Source of the DNA: JBCCBI01 sp039034155
GTDB taxonomy: Bacteria > Deinococcota > Deinococci > Deinococcales > Trueperaceae
Direction of reading: 5' to 3'
DNA: 13,972 nt
Assembly: GCA_039034155.1 (NCBI GenBank)
Contig: JBCCBI010000106.1
Coordinates: 1 to 13,972, forward strand
Position numbers and translations under genes: made by a program. The notes under the pieces are model-generated. The model ran no database searches. It had not been told where the DNA came from and worked only from the letters and a program-made list of their open reading frames with translations. Of this stretch, positions 1 through 7,511 are shown in pieces. How positions within the stretch are numbered: position 1 is the first letter of the stretch; every line of letters starts with the position of its first letter.

Positions 1-1871
1 AAATCAATTGCCACCACATTTTGGGGAATGTCGCTTTCTTGTATAAGCGGTTCGTTGAGAATGCTGTCTCCGCTGGGGTCAATCAGGTCATAGCTGACCA
101 TAACCATGCGGGGAAGTTCGATGCCGGGTGTAAACAACTCAAACGCAGGGTAGATGCGGTCACCGGGTTCAAAGCTGCTGAGGACGTCACCCTCACGCCC
201 TAAGGTGACGTTAACCTCATCGCCAATTTCGAGTGGCGGCGGCGGTGCGCGTAAGACCTCGAGCCGTTGCAACGCGGTGCGCCCAAAAGGACTGGTGTCA
301 TCTTCAAGTTGCGACAAATAAGCTTCAAACTGGTCGATGCTTTCATCTTTGCGGCCTTCAGCTTCGTAGAGTGTTGCTAGTGCAAAGTTCACGCCGGCTA
401 CGCCCGGGTAATCTACAAGGGCATTTTCAAGGTCAACTACGGCTTCGTCGTTAACTTCCGGGTCAAGTTCTAGGGCAGATTCGTAGGCAGGTAAAGCTTG
501 CTCGAGGTCGCCGTCAACAGCGTAGGCAAGCCCCAAATTAAACCAGGCAATTTCTTGAGCTGGCTCGAGCGTCACTGCCCGCTGGGAGGCAATCCGGCTT
601 TCCTCGAGCCGCCCTTGCAAGTAATACGACCAGCCTAGGTTTGTCCAGTAGAGATCTTCGTCGGGTTCAATGCGGGTGGCGACAACCAATGCTTGGGTAG
701 CGGCGTCAGCATCGTCTTCGTCAAAGGCAATAAACGAAAGGCGCTCAAATGGGTAGGAAAGCCCTGGCGCAATGCGGTTAAGGCGGGTATGGATGGTTTT
801 CTCGAGGCCGTTTTCGTCTAGCTCAAAAGCAGCGTAAGATGCGGCAATAAGTGCAGCAATGTCATCTTCAAACGTAAGTTGGTTGATGATATCGGTAGCA
901 CCCTCGAGCCTGTTCACAGCCAAGTAGGTTGCCCGTGCAGCCCGCCCGTAAGGGTAAGTTGCAGCGGCTTCAAAGGCGCTATTGCTCCCTGCGCGGTCGT
1001 TGACATCACTGCGCAAGGTTCCTAGCCAAACGTTAGCCGCAGGTAGGACTTCATCTGCAGCCAGGGTCTCAAAATAGCCAATTACCTGTTGTTCGTTGAC
1101 CTCATTGAGGCTGAGTGCTAGGGCGGCATCTCGCAAGACGTTGCGGCTGGCCTCACCTTGGCGTATACCTTCAAGTGCTAGTGCTAAGCCGCGCCAGGCA
1201 CGGGGTAGCTCACCATCTGTTTCATCTGCTAAAGATGCCAAGACGGCCTCAGCTTCGTTGGCAAAGCCGCCGCCAATAAGCGCAACTGCACGCACATATT
1301 CACTGTAATCACTAGATAAGTCGATGTCGGTGTCTGTGCGCAGTACCCGCCGGATAAGGCGCTCGTTGCGCACGCTCAAGTGCCGTAGTAGTAGGGCCAC
1401 GGTTTGCTCGGCGAGGTCGCCGGGGTTGTCTTCGGGCGCGTACAAGGTGTAGCTACGCATACCCCGGAAGTCGGCTACAAATAGCTCGAGCACCAGCCGA
1501 GCATCTTCAAACCGCAGTGCGCCAGTCACCGCTGCGTCTGCCCCAAGGCTACCTTGAACCAGGGCAGCACCTTCTGGTGAAGCTAAGCCGTTAGCTTGCA
1601 CGTTAGAAGGTAAAAATACCACCGGGCTTAAAAACCCACCTTCAACGACTAGGGGTGGAATAAGGGATGGCGTTTCGACTGGGCCAAGGACATCGCCCAG
1701 TGGGCTAAAGGCACTGGCAACCCGCTCAGATATAGCCACACCGGTAAGAATGTCAGGGCTAGAAAACGGATAAACGGCTAGGTTAGCTGCAAACGCGAGG
1801 CTCGAGCTAAGACCAAGAATAAGTAAACTCAAGCACAGTTTTTGAACGAACAAGTTGCATGTATCACGCAT
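1..1871 (-). CDS. Exported TPR-repeat protein (3' end beyond left edge)
   Basis: This reading frame is open from an ATG at 1869-1871 to the left edge, giving 623 residues with no stop. The first 28 residues form a signal peptide: a short charged start, a hydrophobic stretch (LCLSLLILGL) and a likely cleavage site after LAFA. The mature protein begins ANLAVYPFSSPDILTGVA, as in exported proteins with a domain ahead of TPRs. Tetratricopeptide repeats are clear at about residues 395-515, for example WTNLGWSYYLQGRLEES and WFNLGLAYAVDGDLEQA; the helical stretch before them (about 150-390) is probably degenerate TPR. A different, beta-rich segment begins near residue 555 and is cut by the window edge. 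The role is probably periplasmic or envelope protein-protein interaction; no catalytic motif is visible. The gene is transcribed divergently from the polyketide operon. The ribosome site (GTGAG before the ATG) is weak. The class call is firm and the specific function unknown. Confidence 0.85.
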   Translation of the reverse strand, partial: MRDTCNLFVQKLCLSLLILGLSSSLAFAANLAVYPFSSPDILTGVAISERVASAFSPLGDVLGPVETPSLIPPLVVEGGFLSPVVFLPSNVQANGLASPEGAALVQGSLGADAAVTGALRFEDARLVLELFVADFRGMRSYTLYAPEDNPGDLAEQTVALLLRHLSVRNERLIRRVLRTDTDIDLSSDYSEYVRAVALIGGGFANEAEAVLASLADETDGELPRAWRGLALALEGIRQGEASRNVLRDAALALSLNEVNEQQVIGYFETLAADEVLPAANVWLGTLRSDVNDRAGSNSAFEAAATYPYGRAARATYLAVNRLEGATDIINQLTFEDDIAALIAASYAAFELDENGLEKTIHTRLNRIAPGLSYPFERLSFIAFDEDDADAATQALVVATRIEPDEDLYWTNLGWSYYLQGRLEESRIASQRAVTLEPAQEIAWFNLGLAYAVDGDLEQALPAYESALELDPEVNDEAVVDLENALVDYPGVAGVNFALATLYEAEGRKDESIDQFEAYLSQLEDDTSPFGRTALQRLEVLRAPPPPLEIGDEVNVTLGREGDVLSSFEPGDRIYPAFELFTPGIELPRMVMVSYDLIDPSGDSILNEPLIQESDIPQNVVAID

Positions 1872-2334
1872 GTTTCTCACTCTGTTAGCCTAGCACGCGC
1901 AGCTTGTGGGGTTCGTACTCAATTAAGTATTTCCTAAAAGAAGGTCATGTGTACAAATGCGCTGACGCATCATCTGGAAATAGATGATTACAAGTTGATG
2001 CCCACATGCCAGGCGGTTTGCTACGCGTATTGGAAAATTAAGTACCTCCTATCTGGAAACCGCAGTTTTCGTGACATGCGTTTAGTGGTTAAGGATGGGC
2101 GCTGCTGAGTTTCATAAACCCCACCTTTCAACTTGGAGGTAGTTAGTTTCAACGTGGTTAAAACGGTTGCCCCAAAATCTATTCAGACTCGAGCTGGCAT
2201 TTGAGGATGTTAGTGCGCTTTGATAGTTGTATCTACTTGTAGAGACTGGTACACGAATGTTCATAGCAGCATCATGAAAATGTGTAGTGCAGGTATCTTC
2301 ACCACGAAATGATGCAAACATCGTAAGCTTATTT
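1872..2334. other. Divergent intergenic region without a gene
   Basis: These 463 bases separate two divergent genes and should hold both promoters. I see no convincing -35/-10 pair for either. The nearest candidate for the polyketide operon is TTGTAT, 17 bases, then TACACG near 2227-2255, which is too weak to annotate. Two small hairpins lie at 1957-1988. One CTCGAG (2188-2193) lies here. A minus-strand reading frame at 2112-2321 has no family features or ribosome site and is not called. Confidence 0.6.
1957..1988. repeat. Pair of adjacent short inverted repeats
   Basis: ATGCG (1957-1961) and CGCAT (1966-1970) form a 5-bp stem with a 4-base loop. Directly after, sharing two bases, ATCATCT (1969-1975) and AGATGAT (1982-1988) form a 7-bp stem with a 6-base loop. 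The pair lies about 90 bases upstream of the TPR gene start. No T-run follows on either strand, so it is not an obvious terminator. It may be an operator or simply chance structure. Confidence 0.3.
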
Positions 2335-3429
2335 ATGACTGTGTACGTGCAACACCTGTCGCAAGCACTGCCCCAAACCCACTACCCACAAACGATGACG
2401 CGTGATTTAATCCTCGAGCACATTCCGCTCGAGCGCTTAGAAACGCGCCTCCTCAAGCGCATCTACCAACACTCTGGTATCAGCAAACGACACAGTGTTG
2501 TGAACGACTTTTTGCCAGACAGTGAGGGCGGCCCGTTTTTTGATCCTGTCAATAATCAACTTAAAACACCCAGCACCAAAGTGCGTAACGACTTGTACAT
2601 TGAGCACGCTAAAGAGCTTTTTTATGAGGCAGGTTGCAAGGTGCTTGAAAGCAGCGGCGTTTCTCGTAGCGACATCACCCATGTCATCACGGCATCTTGC
2701 ACAGGCTTTTTTGCGCCGGGACCGGACTACGTACTGGTGCGCAAACTTGGCTTAGCGCCGAGCACACGCCGCTACCATATTGGCTTTATGGGTTGTTTTG
2801 CAGCGTTTCCGGCGCTCCGTATGGCGCAAAGCATCTGCCAAGCGGAGCCAAATGCCAACGTGCTGGTGGTCTGTGCAGAACTCTGCACCTTGCACCTCAA
2901 ATACACCACCAATATGGACGACATGGTGGCCACCTCAGTTTTTGCAGATGGCGCTGCGGGCGCGCTGGTAAGTAGCACACGTACAAGTGATGCGCCTTGC
3001 CTAGCCATCGACACGCTGGCGACCACCCTCACGCCAGAAGGTGAGGGCGACATGGCCTGGACGATTGGCGATAGTGGCTTTGATATTGTGCTATCGACTT
3101 ACGTGCCAGACATCATCAAAGCTAACATTGGTAGTGTGCTCGAGCCTTTGTTTGAACAGTACAACCTCACTCAAGAGGACATTGCCCATTGGGCGGTGCA
3201 TCCAGGTGGGCGAGCAATTTTGGATAAGCTCGCCAAAGCGCTCGAGCTAAACGATACCCACCTTGCCCCGTCGCGGCAGGTACTCAACGACTACGGCAAC
3301 ATGAGTAGCGCCACCATTTTGTTTGTGCTGCGTGAAACCTTAGCGCGTGCCCAAGCAGGTGCCAAGGTCTTGGGGCTTGCGTTTGGGCCGGGACTCACAG
3401 TTGAAAGTGGGTTGTTTCAGGTCATCTAA
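2335..3429 (+). CDS. Type III polyketide synthase (chalcone/stilbene synthase family)
   Basis: A homodimeric ketosynthase of this family extends an acyl-CoA starter with malonyl-CoA and cyclises the chain to a resorcinol, pyrone or phloroglucinol. The 364 residues match the family's usual 350-400. The Cys-His-Asn triad is intact: Cys154 in FMGCFAAFPALR, His289 in WAVHPGGR and Asn322 in DYGNMSSA. The C-terminal loop AFGPGLTVE (349-357) is also typical. I prefer the ATG at 2335 because MTVYVQHLSQALPQ begins where family members begin; a GTG at 2287 would add 16 residues that look non-coding. The ribosome site is weak. It is the first gene of an operon, and its TAATG end overlaps the methyltransferase start. 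By analogy with srsA the product may be an alkylresorcinol or alkylpyrone made from a fatty acyl starter, but starter and chain length cannot be read from the sequence. Confidence 0.93.
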   Translation: MTVYVQHLSQALPQTHYPQTMTRDLILEHIPLERLETRLLKRIYQHSGISKRHSVVNDFLPDSEGGPFFDPVNNQLKTPSTKVRNDLYIEHAKELFYEAGCKVLESSGVSRSDITHVITASCTGFFAPGPDYVLVRKLGLAPSTRRYHIGFMGCFAAFPALRMAQSICQAEPNANVLVVCAELCTLHLKYTTNMDDMVATSVFADGAAGALVSSTRTSDAPCLAIDTLATTLTPEGEGDMAWTIGDSGFDIVLSTYVPDIIKANIGSVLEPLFEQYNLTQEDIAHWAVHPGGRAILDKLAKALELNDTHLAPSRQVLNDYGNMSSATILFVLRETLARAQAGAKVLGLAFGPGLTVESGLFQVI

Positions 3430-4157
3430 TGTCACTGCTACTACCCAAACGGGCTGTGGATTTGCAAGAGGCTATGGACGCTGACTGTGACCTAGACAAG
3501 CTTCACAACACGTATCGTAATTTTGCGCGGGTGAATCCTGTGGTGTCGCGTTGGCGAGGTGTTTACAAACGTTATATCCAGCCATTAGCTCGAGCTGCAT
3601 CATCTCAGAAGATGCCACTTCAGGTACTTGATATTGGCTTTGGTGGGGGAGATGTCGTAGGAGCGCTAGCAACGTGGGCCCGTCAAGATGAGTTGGACAT
3701 TAGCTTTCACGGGATTGATAGCGATTCACGGGCGCTCGAGTACGTTCAAGATCATGTGAGCTTGCCCGCCTCCGTTCAGGTTGAATGCTGCACCAGCCGC
3801 GACCTGATTGCGCGCGGGCTCATATTTGATGTTGTTATCTCTAACCACGTGCTGCATCACCTAAATGCTGCTGAAGTGATTAGTTTATGCGAGGACAGCA
3901 CGCAGTTAAGCCGTCAGGTCGTGCTGCACAACGACCTCGAGCGCAGCGGCCTTGCATACGGTGTCTTTGGCGCTATCACCACGCCGCTTTTTCGGAAGTC
4001 ATTTATTACCGAAGACGGACTCGCTTCTATTCGACGTAGTTTTACTCGAGCTGAATTGCAACAGCTTGTACCAGACGGTTGGCAGGTGTCGCGCTTGTTT
4101 CCGTACCGGCTACTACTTCATCATCACGTAGACAAATCTCAAACGAGTCAGTCGTGA
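3429..4157 (+). CDS. Class I SAM-dependent methyltransferase, polyketide-tailoring
   Basis: This 242-residue soluble protein has the Rossmann methyltransferase motifs in order: motif I VLDIGFGGG (66-74), the acidic end of strand 2 HGIDSD (94-99) and motif IV region FDVVISNHVLHHL (133-145). The N-terminal TYRNFARVNPVVSRWRGVYK (28-47) and the C-terminal RSFTRAELQQL (203-213) resemble a UbiE-like group often found beside type III polyketide synthases. It probably O- or C-methylates the phenolic product of the upstream synthase. The start ATG shares its A with the upstream TAA, and the stop TGA shares its A with the next ATG, so all three genes are likely translationally coupled. It is unrelated in class to the membrane-type methyltransferase SrsB, so any equivalence is by role only. 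The methyltransferase call is firm; substrate is inferred from context. Confidence 0.88.
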   Translation: MSLLLPKRAVDLQEAMDADCDLDKLHNTYRNFARVNPVVSRWRGVYKRYIQPLARAASSQKMPLQVLDIGFGGGDVVGALATWARQDELDISFHGIDSDSRALEYVQDHVSLPASVQVECCTSRDLIARGLIFDVVISNHVLHHLNAAEVISLCEDSTQLSRQVVLHNDLERSGLAYGVFGAITTPLFRKSFITEDGLASIRRSFTRAELQQLVPDGWQVSRLFPYRLLLHHHVDKSQTSQS

Positions 4158-5440
4158 TGGCAGGTCAAGATGAGGTATCTGTGACTAAGCTAGCATCACT
4201 TAAAGTAGGTGCATCACACAAAGTAGGTGCATCACCTAGTCATTTTGAGGTTAGAAGGTCGGTAGATGTTGCCATTGTAGGGGCTGGTCCAGTGGGCTTG
4301 TTTGCCGCGCTAGCTTGCGCGCAGCAAGGGCTAACGGTGCAGGTGCTCGAGGCCCGCCCGGAGCCTAAACGCCACAGCCGGGCCATTGGGGTGCATCCGC
4401 CTGCTTTGGTACTTCTAGACAAACTTGGTGTTGCTAATAGCTTTTGTGAACGCGGGTTGTGCGTTCGTGATGGCGTTGCGTTGGGAGGGGTTCCGTTAAA
4501 GGAGTTGGGGCGGCTCGAGTTCAAGTACCTGCCTCCGCCGTACCAGTTTGTTCTCGCTATTCGCCAAGATGACAACGAGTGCATTTTGAGTGAGGCTTTG
4601 GACGCGCATGACCAAGCAAGTCTTGCTCGAGGTGTACACGTCACTCAGCTCCAGCAAGATGACACCCATGTTGAGGTCAGTTACACATCTCAGCAAGATG
4701 AGAGCGCTTGCACAAATACCTTACGAGCGCGCTTTGTCTTTGTTGCAGACGGTAAACGCAGTACCTTGCGCGAGCAACTAGGCATTGGCTTTAAGGGTGG
4801 CGCGTATCCTCATAAATTTGTCATGGGTGACTTTGCGGACAGTACAGACTTGGGGCCAAGCGCAGGAATTTTTTTGACAGCAGACGGCTTAGTTGAGTCA
4901 TTTCCACTCCCTCACGGTGTACGGCGTTGGGTTGTGCAGCGCCATCTTACTAACCCTAATGATCCTCATACTAACGATTCTGAAGCGGACGATATGGCAT
5001 CATCAGCAGATAAGTTAGTTGCATTGGTAGAGACTCGCACGGGCATTGTGGCAGATGTGGATACAAATACCATGCTGAGTTCGTTTGGGGTTGAGCGTTA
5101 CGTGGCAGATAAATTTGTGTCTGACCGCATCGCGTTGTTAGGGGACGCCGCTCACGTCATCAGCCCAATTGGTGGACAAGGCATGAATATAGGCTGGTTG
5201 GGGGCGTGGGATTTAATAACCTCGCTAACGCGTCAACAAGATGATTATCAGCAGGTGTTTGCTATGTATGCACAACGTCAACTAGAACGTGCGCGTAATG
5301 CAGCACAACGCGCTGAATTTAACATGCAGGTGTCCCAGTCAAGCCGTTGGAATGCCTTGCGCAATGGAGCTGTCTGGAGCGCGTTACACAGCCCTATTAA
5401 GTATCTAGCAGCGCGGCAATTTACCATGCACGGTCTGTGA
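4157..5440 (+). CDS. FAD-dependent aromatic monooxygenase (group A, PHBH/UbiH type)
   Basis: Group A flavin monooxygenases hydroxylate phenols using NAD(P)H and O2. The hallmarks are present: the dinucleotide fold VAIVGAGPVGLFAALACAQQ (38-57), the acidic strand end VLEARP (63-68), the DG motif FVFVADGKRSTLR (193-205) and the GD motif IALLGDAAHVISPIGGQG (325-342). Length, 427 residues from ATG 4157, is normal. That start overlaps the methyltransferase stop as TGATG; a more upstream GTG at 4079 lies inside the methyltransferase gene and would add a non-family extension. Residues before the flavin fold (1-35) are low-complexity and contain a tandem six-residue duplication (KVGASH, KVGASP). A likely role is hydroxylating the methylated resorcinol toward a quinone, as SrsC does, but this rests on gene order. 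An alternative is a hydroxylase acting in an unrelated phenol pathway. Confidence 0.9.
   Translation: MAGQDEVSVTKLASLKVGASHKVGASPSHFEVRRSVDVAIVGAGPVGLFAALACAQQGLTVQVLEARPEPKRHSRAIGVHPPALVLLDKLGVANSFCERGLCVRDGVALGGVPLKELGRLEFKYLPPPYQFVLAIRQDDNECILSEALDAHDQASLARGVHVTQLQQDDTHVEVSYTSQQDESACTNTLRARFVFVADGKRSTLREQLGIGFKGGAYPHKFVMGDFADSTDLGPSAGIFLTADGLVESFPLPHGVRRWVVQRHLTNPNDPHTNDSEADDMASSADKLVALVETRTGIVADVDTNTMLSSFGVERYVADKFVSDRIALLGDAAHVISPIGGQGMNIGWLGAWDLITSLTRQQDDYQQVFAMYAQRQLERARNAAQRAEFNMQVSQSSRWNALRNGAVWSALHSPIKYLAARQFTMHGL
4202..4237 (+). repeat. 18-bp tandem duplication in the monooxygenase N-terminus
   Basis: Two head-to-tail 18-base units share their first 16 bases, AAAGTAGGTGCATCAC (4202-4217 and 4220-4235). 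The duplication is in frame and encodes KVGASH then KVGASP, in the flexible leader ahead of the flavin-binding fold. The near-identity suggests a recent slippage duplication. Confidence 0.9.
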
Positions 5441-5465
5441 TTTGTGGATAAAAGGTACAGCTTGT

Positions 5466-5469
5466 GAGG
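5466..5469 (+). promoter_or_regulatory. Ribosome binding site of the YdeI-family gene
   Basis: GAGG lies 7 bases before the ATG at 5477 and supports that start. Its presence 25 bases after the monooxygenase stop fits an operon gene with independent initiation. Confidence 0.6.
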
Positions 5470-5476
5470 ACATTAG

Positions 5477-6055
5477 ATGATTAAGACAGATAACTTTGCC
5501 AAAGTTGACGTCAGTTCAGTTCAAGATTTGCGAGAATGGCTACTAGCGCATCACACGCAAGCTGAGAGTGTTTGGATTGTGACCTACAAAAAACACATGG
5601 GCGACAAATACGTTTCGGTAGGTGACATTTTAGATGAAGTGTTGTGCTTTGGTTGGGTTGATGGCATCCGCCGGAAGTTAGACGATGACCGAACTATGCA
5701 AATGATTAGCCCGCGCAAAGCGCAGCACTGGGCGAAAACGTATAAAGATAGAGCAGAGAAGCTCGAGCAAGACGGCCGTATGCACCCCGCTGGTCGCAAG
5801 TCCGTTGAAGACTCCAAAGCTAGCGGCCTGTGGAACTTCATGGACGATGTAGACGCACTCATTAAACCAGATGACCTCATCACAGCGCTAGAAGCTCATC
5901 CGCCGGCACTCGCCAATTTTGACAATTTTCCACCAGCTAGCAAGCGTTTTGTGTTGCGCTGGATTAAGCTTGCGAAAACGCCGAAAACACGTGCTAAGCG
6001 GATTGAGAAGACGGCGTTACTGGCAGCCGAAAATAAACGAATACCCGGGAGCTAA
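5477..6055 (+). CDS. YdeI/OmdA-family protein ("OmpD-associated", PF13376-like)
   Basis: This 192-residue cytoplasmic protein has the full pattern of the YdeI/OmpD-associated family: VLCFGWVDGIRRKLDDDR (55-72), MISPRKAQHWAKTYKDRAEK (76-95), the RMHPAG turn (101-106), and a basic helical C-terminus with FPPASKRFVLRWI (151-163) and KTPKTRAKRIEK (168-179). Length is normal for the family. The biochemical activity is not established; members have been linked to resistance to cationic peptides and are sometimes annotated 'bacteriocin protection'. It begins 36 bases after the monooxygenase stop with a good ribosome site and is probably the last gene of the polyketide operon, where a protective role against the product is conceivable but speculative. 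Bases 6056-6128 continue open in another frame (see rejected items), but the protein ends at the family's normal point. Confidence 0.85.
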   Translation: MIKTDNFAKVDVSSVQDLREWLLAHHTQAESVWIVTYKKHMGDKYVSVGDILDEVLCFGWVDGIRRKLDDDRTMQMISPRKAQHWAKTYKDRAEKLEQDGRMHPAGRKSVEDSKASGLWNFMDDVDALIKPDDLITALEAHPPALANFDNFPPASKRFVLRWIKLAKTPKTRAKRIEKTALLAAENKRIPGS

Positions 6056-6193
6056 AGGTCACAAAATTAAAGGCTATGACGTTGAAGGCCAAAAAATTAA
6101 AGACAAAAACACGCTCCTTCTTAGCTAGCAAACACTGTCAAGGTTACGTAAAATAGAGTTCGTTCATTTTGTAATTTTTAAGATGATGCCTAT

Positions 6194-6223
6194 TTGAGAT
6201 AGTGCTTAGCCCGTCTGTATCTA
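6194..6223 (+). promoter_or_regulatory. Candidate sigma-70-type promoter of the aminotransferase
   Basis: TTGAGA (6194-6199) and TATCTA (6218-6223) are separated by 18 bases, a fair match to -35 and -10 elements. Transcription would start near 6230, leaving about 80 bases of leader before the ATG at 6313. A second TTGACG at 6244-6249 lacks a well-spaced -10. Called by eye only. Confidence 0.35.
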
Positions 6224-6298
6224 ATCATGAGATATTCTTAATCAGGTTGACGGTTTGCCTACTTGCTTATCAGCGCAGTGTCAAGTGAAACTATCTAC

Positions 6299-6304
6299 AA
6301 AGGA
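6299..6304 (+). promoter_or_regulatory. Ribosome binding site that decides the aminotransferase start
   Basis: AAAGGA directly abuts an ATG at 6304, too close to serve it, but sits 8 bases before the in-frame ATG at 6313. This favours 6313 as the true start, three codons downstream. Confidence 0.65.
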
Positions 6305-6312
6305 TGAAAACT

Positions 6313-7209
6313 ATGACTGACTTCTCACATGGTGCGGCATATATCGACGACAAATTAGTTCCCATCAGCGACGCAAAAATTTCCCTGTTGGACTGGGGCT
6401 TTCTTCATTCAGACGCAACTTACGATGTTGTTCACGTGTGGCAGGGAAAGTTTTTCCGGCTAGAAGATCACTTAGGGCGCTTTTGTGCCTCTATGGACGC
6501 CCTGCGCATGTCTATTCCTCAAAGCCGTGCAGATATTCAAACAATCCTCACTGACTGTGTTCGGGCAAGTGGCCTGCGCGACGCCTATGTTGAAATGATC
6601 TGTACACGGGGGATGCCGGCATTAGGCTCGCGTGACCCGCGCAGTTGCACAAACAGGTTTTTTGCGTTTGCCATTCCCTTTGTCTGGATAGCAAATCCCG
6701 AAAAACAAGCAGAGGGCTTACACCTGGTTGTAAGCCGCTGGCAACGCATCCCAAGTGAATCGGTTGATGCAACTGTCAAAAACTACCACTGGCTTGATTT
6801 AACCATGAGTTTGTTTGAAGCTTATGACCGTGGTGGTGAGACGTCCGTCGTTGTTGATGCACACGGTAACCTTATGGAAGGCCCTGGATTTAACGTGTTT
6901 ATCGTCAAAGATCGTACAGTTACCACACCTGCTCATGGTGTGCTCAAAGGCATCACACGTAAGACTACCATTGAACTGGCACATGCTCACGGTTACAACG
7001 TTGTGCAGCAAAATATCTCTGCTGACGCAGCACGCGCGGCAGATGAAGTATTTGTCACCAGTACAGGTGGAGGCATTATATCCGTCACCCGACTTGATGG
7101 CCAGGCCATTGGCTCAGGCAAGCCAGGTCACGTCGCCCAAGAATTGCAAGCTGGTTATTGGAAGTTGCACGAAGACCCAAGCTACACGTTCGATATTGAT
7201 TATGCGTAA
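6313..7209 (+). CDS. Fold-type IV PLP-dependent aminotransferase (BCAT/DAAT/(R)-amine class)
   Basis: The enzyme transfers an amino group through PLP. Of 298 residues, the catalytic lysine is Lys156 in TVKNYHWLDLT; Glu189 in MEGPGFNVF should contact the PLP ring nitrogen; LKGITR (211-216) and TSTGGG (249-254) form the phosphate-binding elements. The N-terminal YIDDKLVPISDAKISLLDWG (10-29), followed by FLHSDATYDVVHVWQG (30-45) and FFRLEDH (47-53), resembles the branch of class IV that contains (R)-selective amine transaminases rather than canonical IlvE, which suggests an unusual amine or D-amino acid substrate. This is recalled similarity and not a test. It has its own candidate promoter and terminator, but lies directly before the RibD-like/flavin oxidase/amidohydrolase cluster on the same strand and may supply or consume an amine in that pathway. 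Confidence 0.88.
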   Translation: MTDFSHGAAYIDDKLVPISDAKISLLDWGFLHSDATYDVVHVWQGKFFRLEDHLGRFCASMDALRMSIPQSRADIQTILTDCVRASGLRDAYVEMICTRGMPALGSRDPRSCTNRFFAFAIPFVWIANPEKQAEGLHLVVSRWQRIPSESVDATVKNYHWLDLTMSLFEAYDRGGETSVVVDAHGNLMEGPGFNVFIVKDRTVTTPAHGVLKGITRKTTIELAHAHGYNVVQQNISADAARAADEVFVTSTGGGIISVTRLDGQAIGSGKPGHVAQELQAGYWKLHEDPSYTFDIDYA

Positions 7210-7260
7210 TTGTCTATGCGTGATTGATTATGCGAAACGAATACAAGATGCCTACAACTC

Positions 7261-7298
7261 AAGATGCCCTTTGATGTGTTTTCTCGAGGGCATCTTTT
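7261..7298 (+). terminator. Rho-independent-like terminator after the aminotransferase
   Basis: AAGATGCCCT (7261-7270) pairs perfectly over 10 bp with AGGGCATCTT (7287-7296), with a 16-base loop, and the stem runs into TTTT. It sits about 50 bases after the aminotransferase stop. A CTCGAG (7283-7288) overlaps the loop and stem. The T-run is short, so strength is uncertain. Confidence 0.65.
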
Positions 7299-7364
7299 GC
7301 TTGAGGTAGTAGTTACGCGAGATGTTGTTACAGGCGTCTTATGCGTTGTCATCTTGCAATTATT

Positions 7365-7368
7365 GGAG
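7365..7368 (+). promoter_or_regulatory. Strong ribosome binding site of the 44-residue ORF
   Basis: GGAG within a purine-rich run (GGAGAGAGAAGA) lies 8 bases before the ATG at 7377. It is among the best ribosome sites in the window and is the main argument that the small ORF is translated. Confidence 0.5.
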
Positions 7369-7376
7369 AGAGAAGA

Positions 7377-7511
7377 ATGGAAAAGGCGCTAGGGAGAGAA
7401 CATCAGGAACCGTATGTATCAGTGAATCGTGATGTTGCTAAAGGTATCTTCCATGGTGAAATCAGCTTGGTGACGCAGTATCACGTCCTAAACTCAGCAA
7501 ACGTGCTTTGA
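7377..7511 (+). CDS. Candidate small protein, 44 residues
   Basis: The ORF begins ATG at 7377 behind a strong GGAG site and encodes MEKALGREHQEPYVSVNRDV (1-20) followed by a mixed stretch with IFHGEISLV (24-32) and ending NVL. I recognise no family, signal peptide or membrane segment. Its TGA (7509-7511) overlaps a TTG at 7508 that opens the frame of the downstream reductase, giving a TTGA coupling geometry, although the reductase more likely starts at 7616. It could be a leader peptide controlling the operon, a small protein in its own right, or the remnant of a decayed gene. A chance ORF of this length is common, so only the ribosome site and placement support it. Confidence 0.35.
   Translation: MEKALGREHQEPYVSVNRDVAKGIFHGEISLVTQYHVLNSANVL

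Larger units (their letters stand above)
6056..6312. other. Intergenic region upstream of the aminotransferase
   Basis: No gene is visible. AAAATTAAAG occurs twice (6063-6072 and 6093-6102). The second half is AT-rich and carries a candidate promoter at 6194-6223 and the aminotransferase ribosome site. No clear hairpin terminator for the polyketide operon was found, so read-through into the aminotransferase is possible. Confidence 0.5.

Noticed and set aside
2112..2321. Minus-strand open frame of 69 codons upstream of the polyketide synthase
   Set aside because: It has no ribosome site or recognisable family, lies in a promoter region and overlaps the start of the synthase gene region.
4079..4156. 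Upstream GTG start for the flavin monooxygenase
   Set aside because: It would lie deep inside the methyltransferase gene and add a non-family leader; the TGATG overlap at 4155-4159 matches the coupling seen at the preceding junction.
4240..4644. Minus-strand frame of 134 codons opposite the monooxygenase
   Set aside because: It is antisense to a gene with clear flavin-binding motifs and has serine/proline-rich composition typical of shadow frames.
5919..6128. Possible frameshifted C-terminal extension of the YdeI-family protein (KGHKIKGYDVEGQKIKD in the other frame)
   Set aside because: The YdeI protein already ends at the usual family length; the lysine-rich extension looks like AT-rich intergenic DNA with a repeated AAAATTAAAG and matches nothing I know.
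6815..7309. Plus-strand frame of 164 codons overlapping the aminotransferase
   Set aside because: It lies almost entirely within the aminotransferase gene in another frame; the aminotransferase has all its catalytic motifs, and this frame has none.
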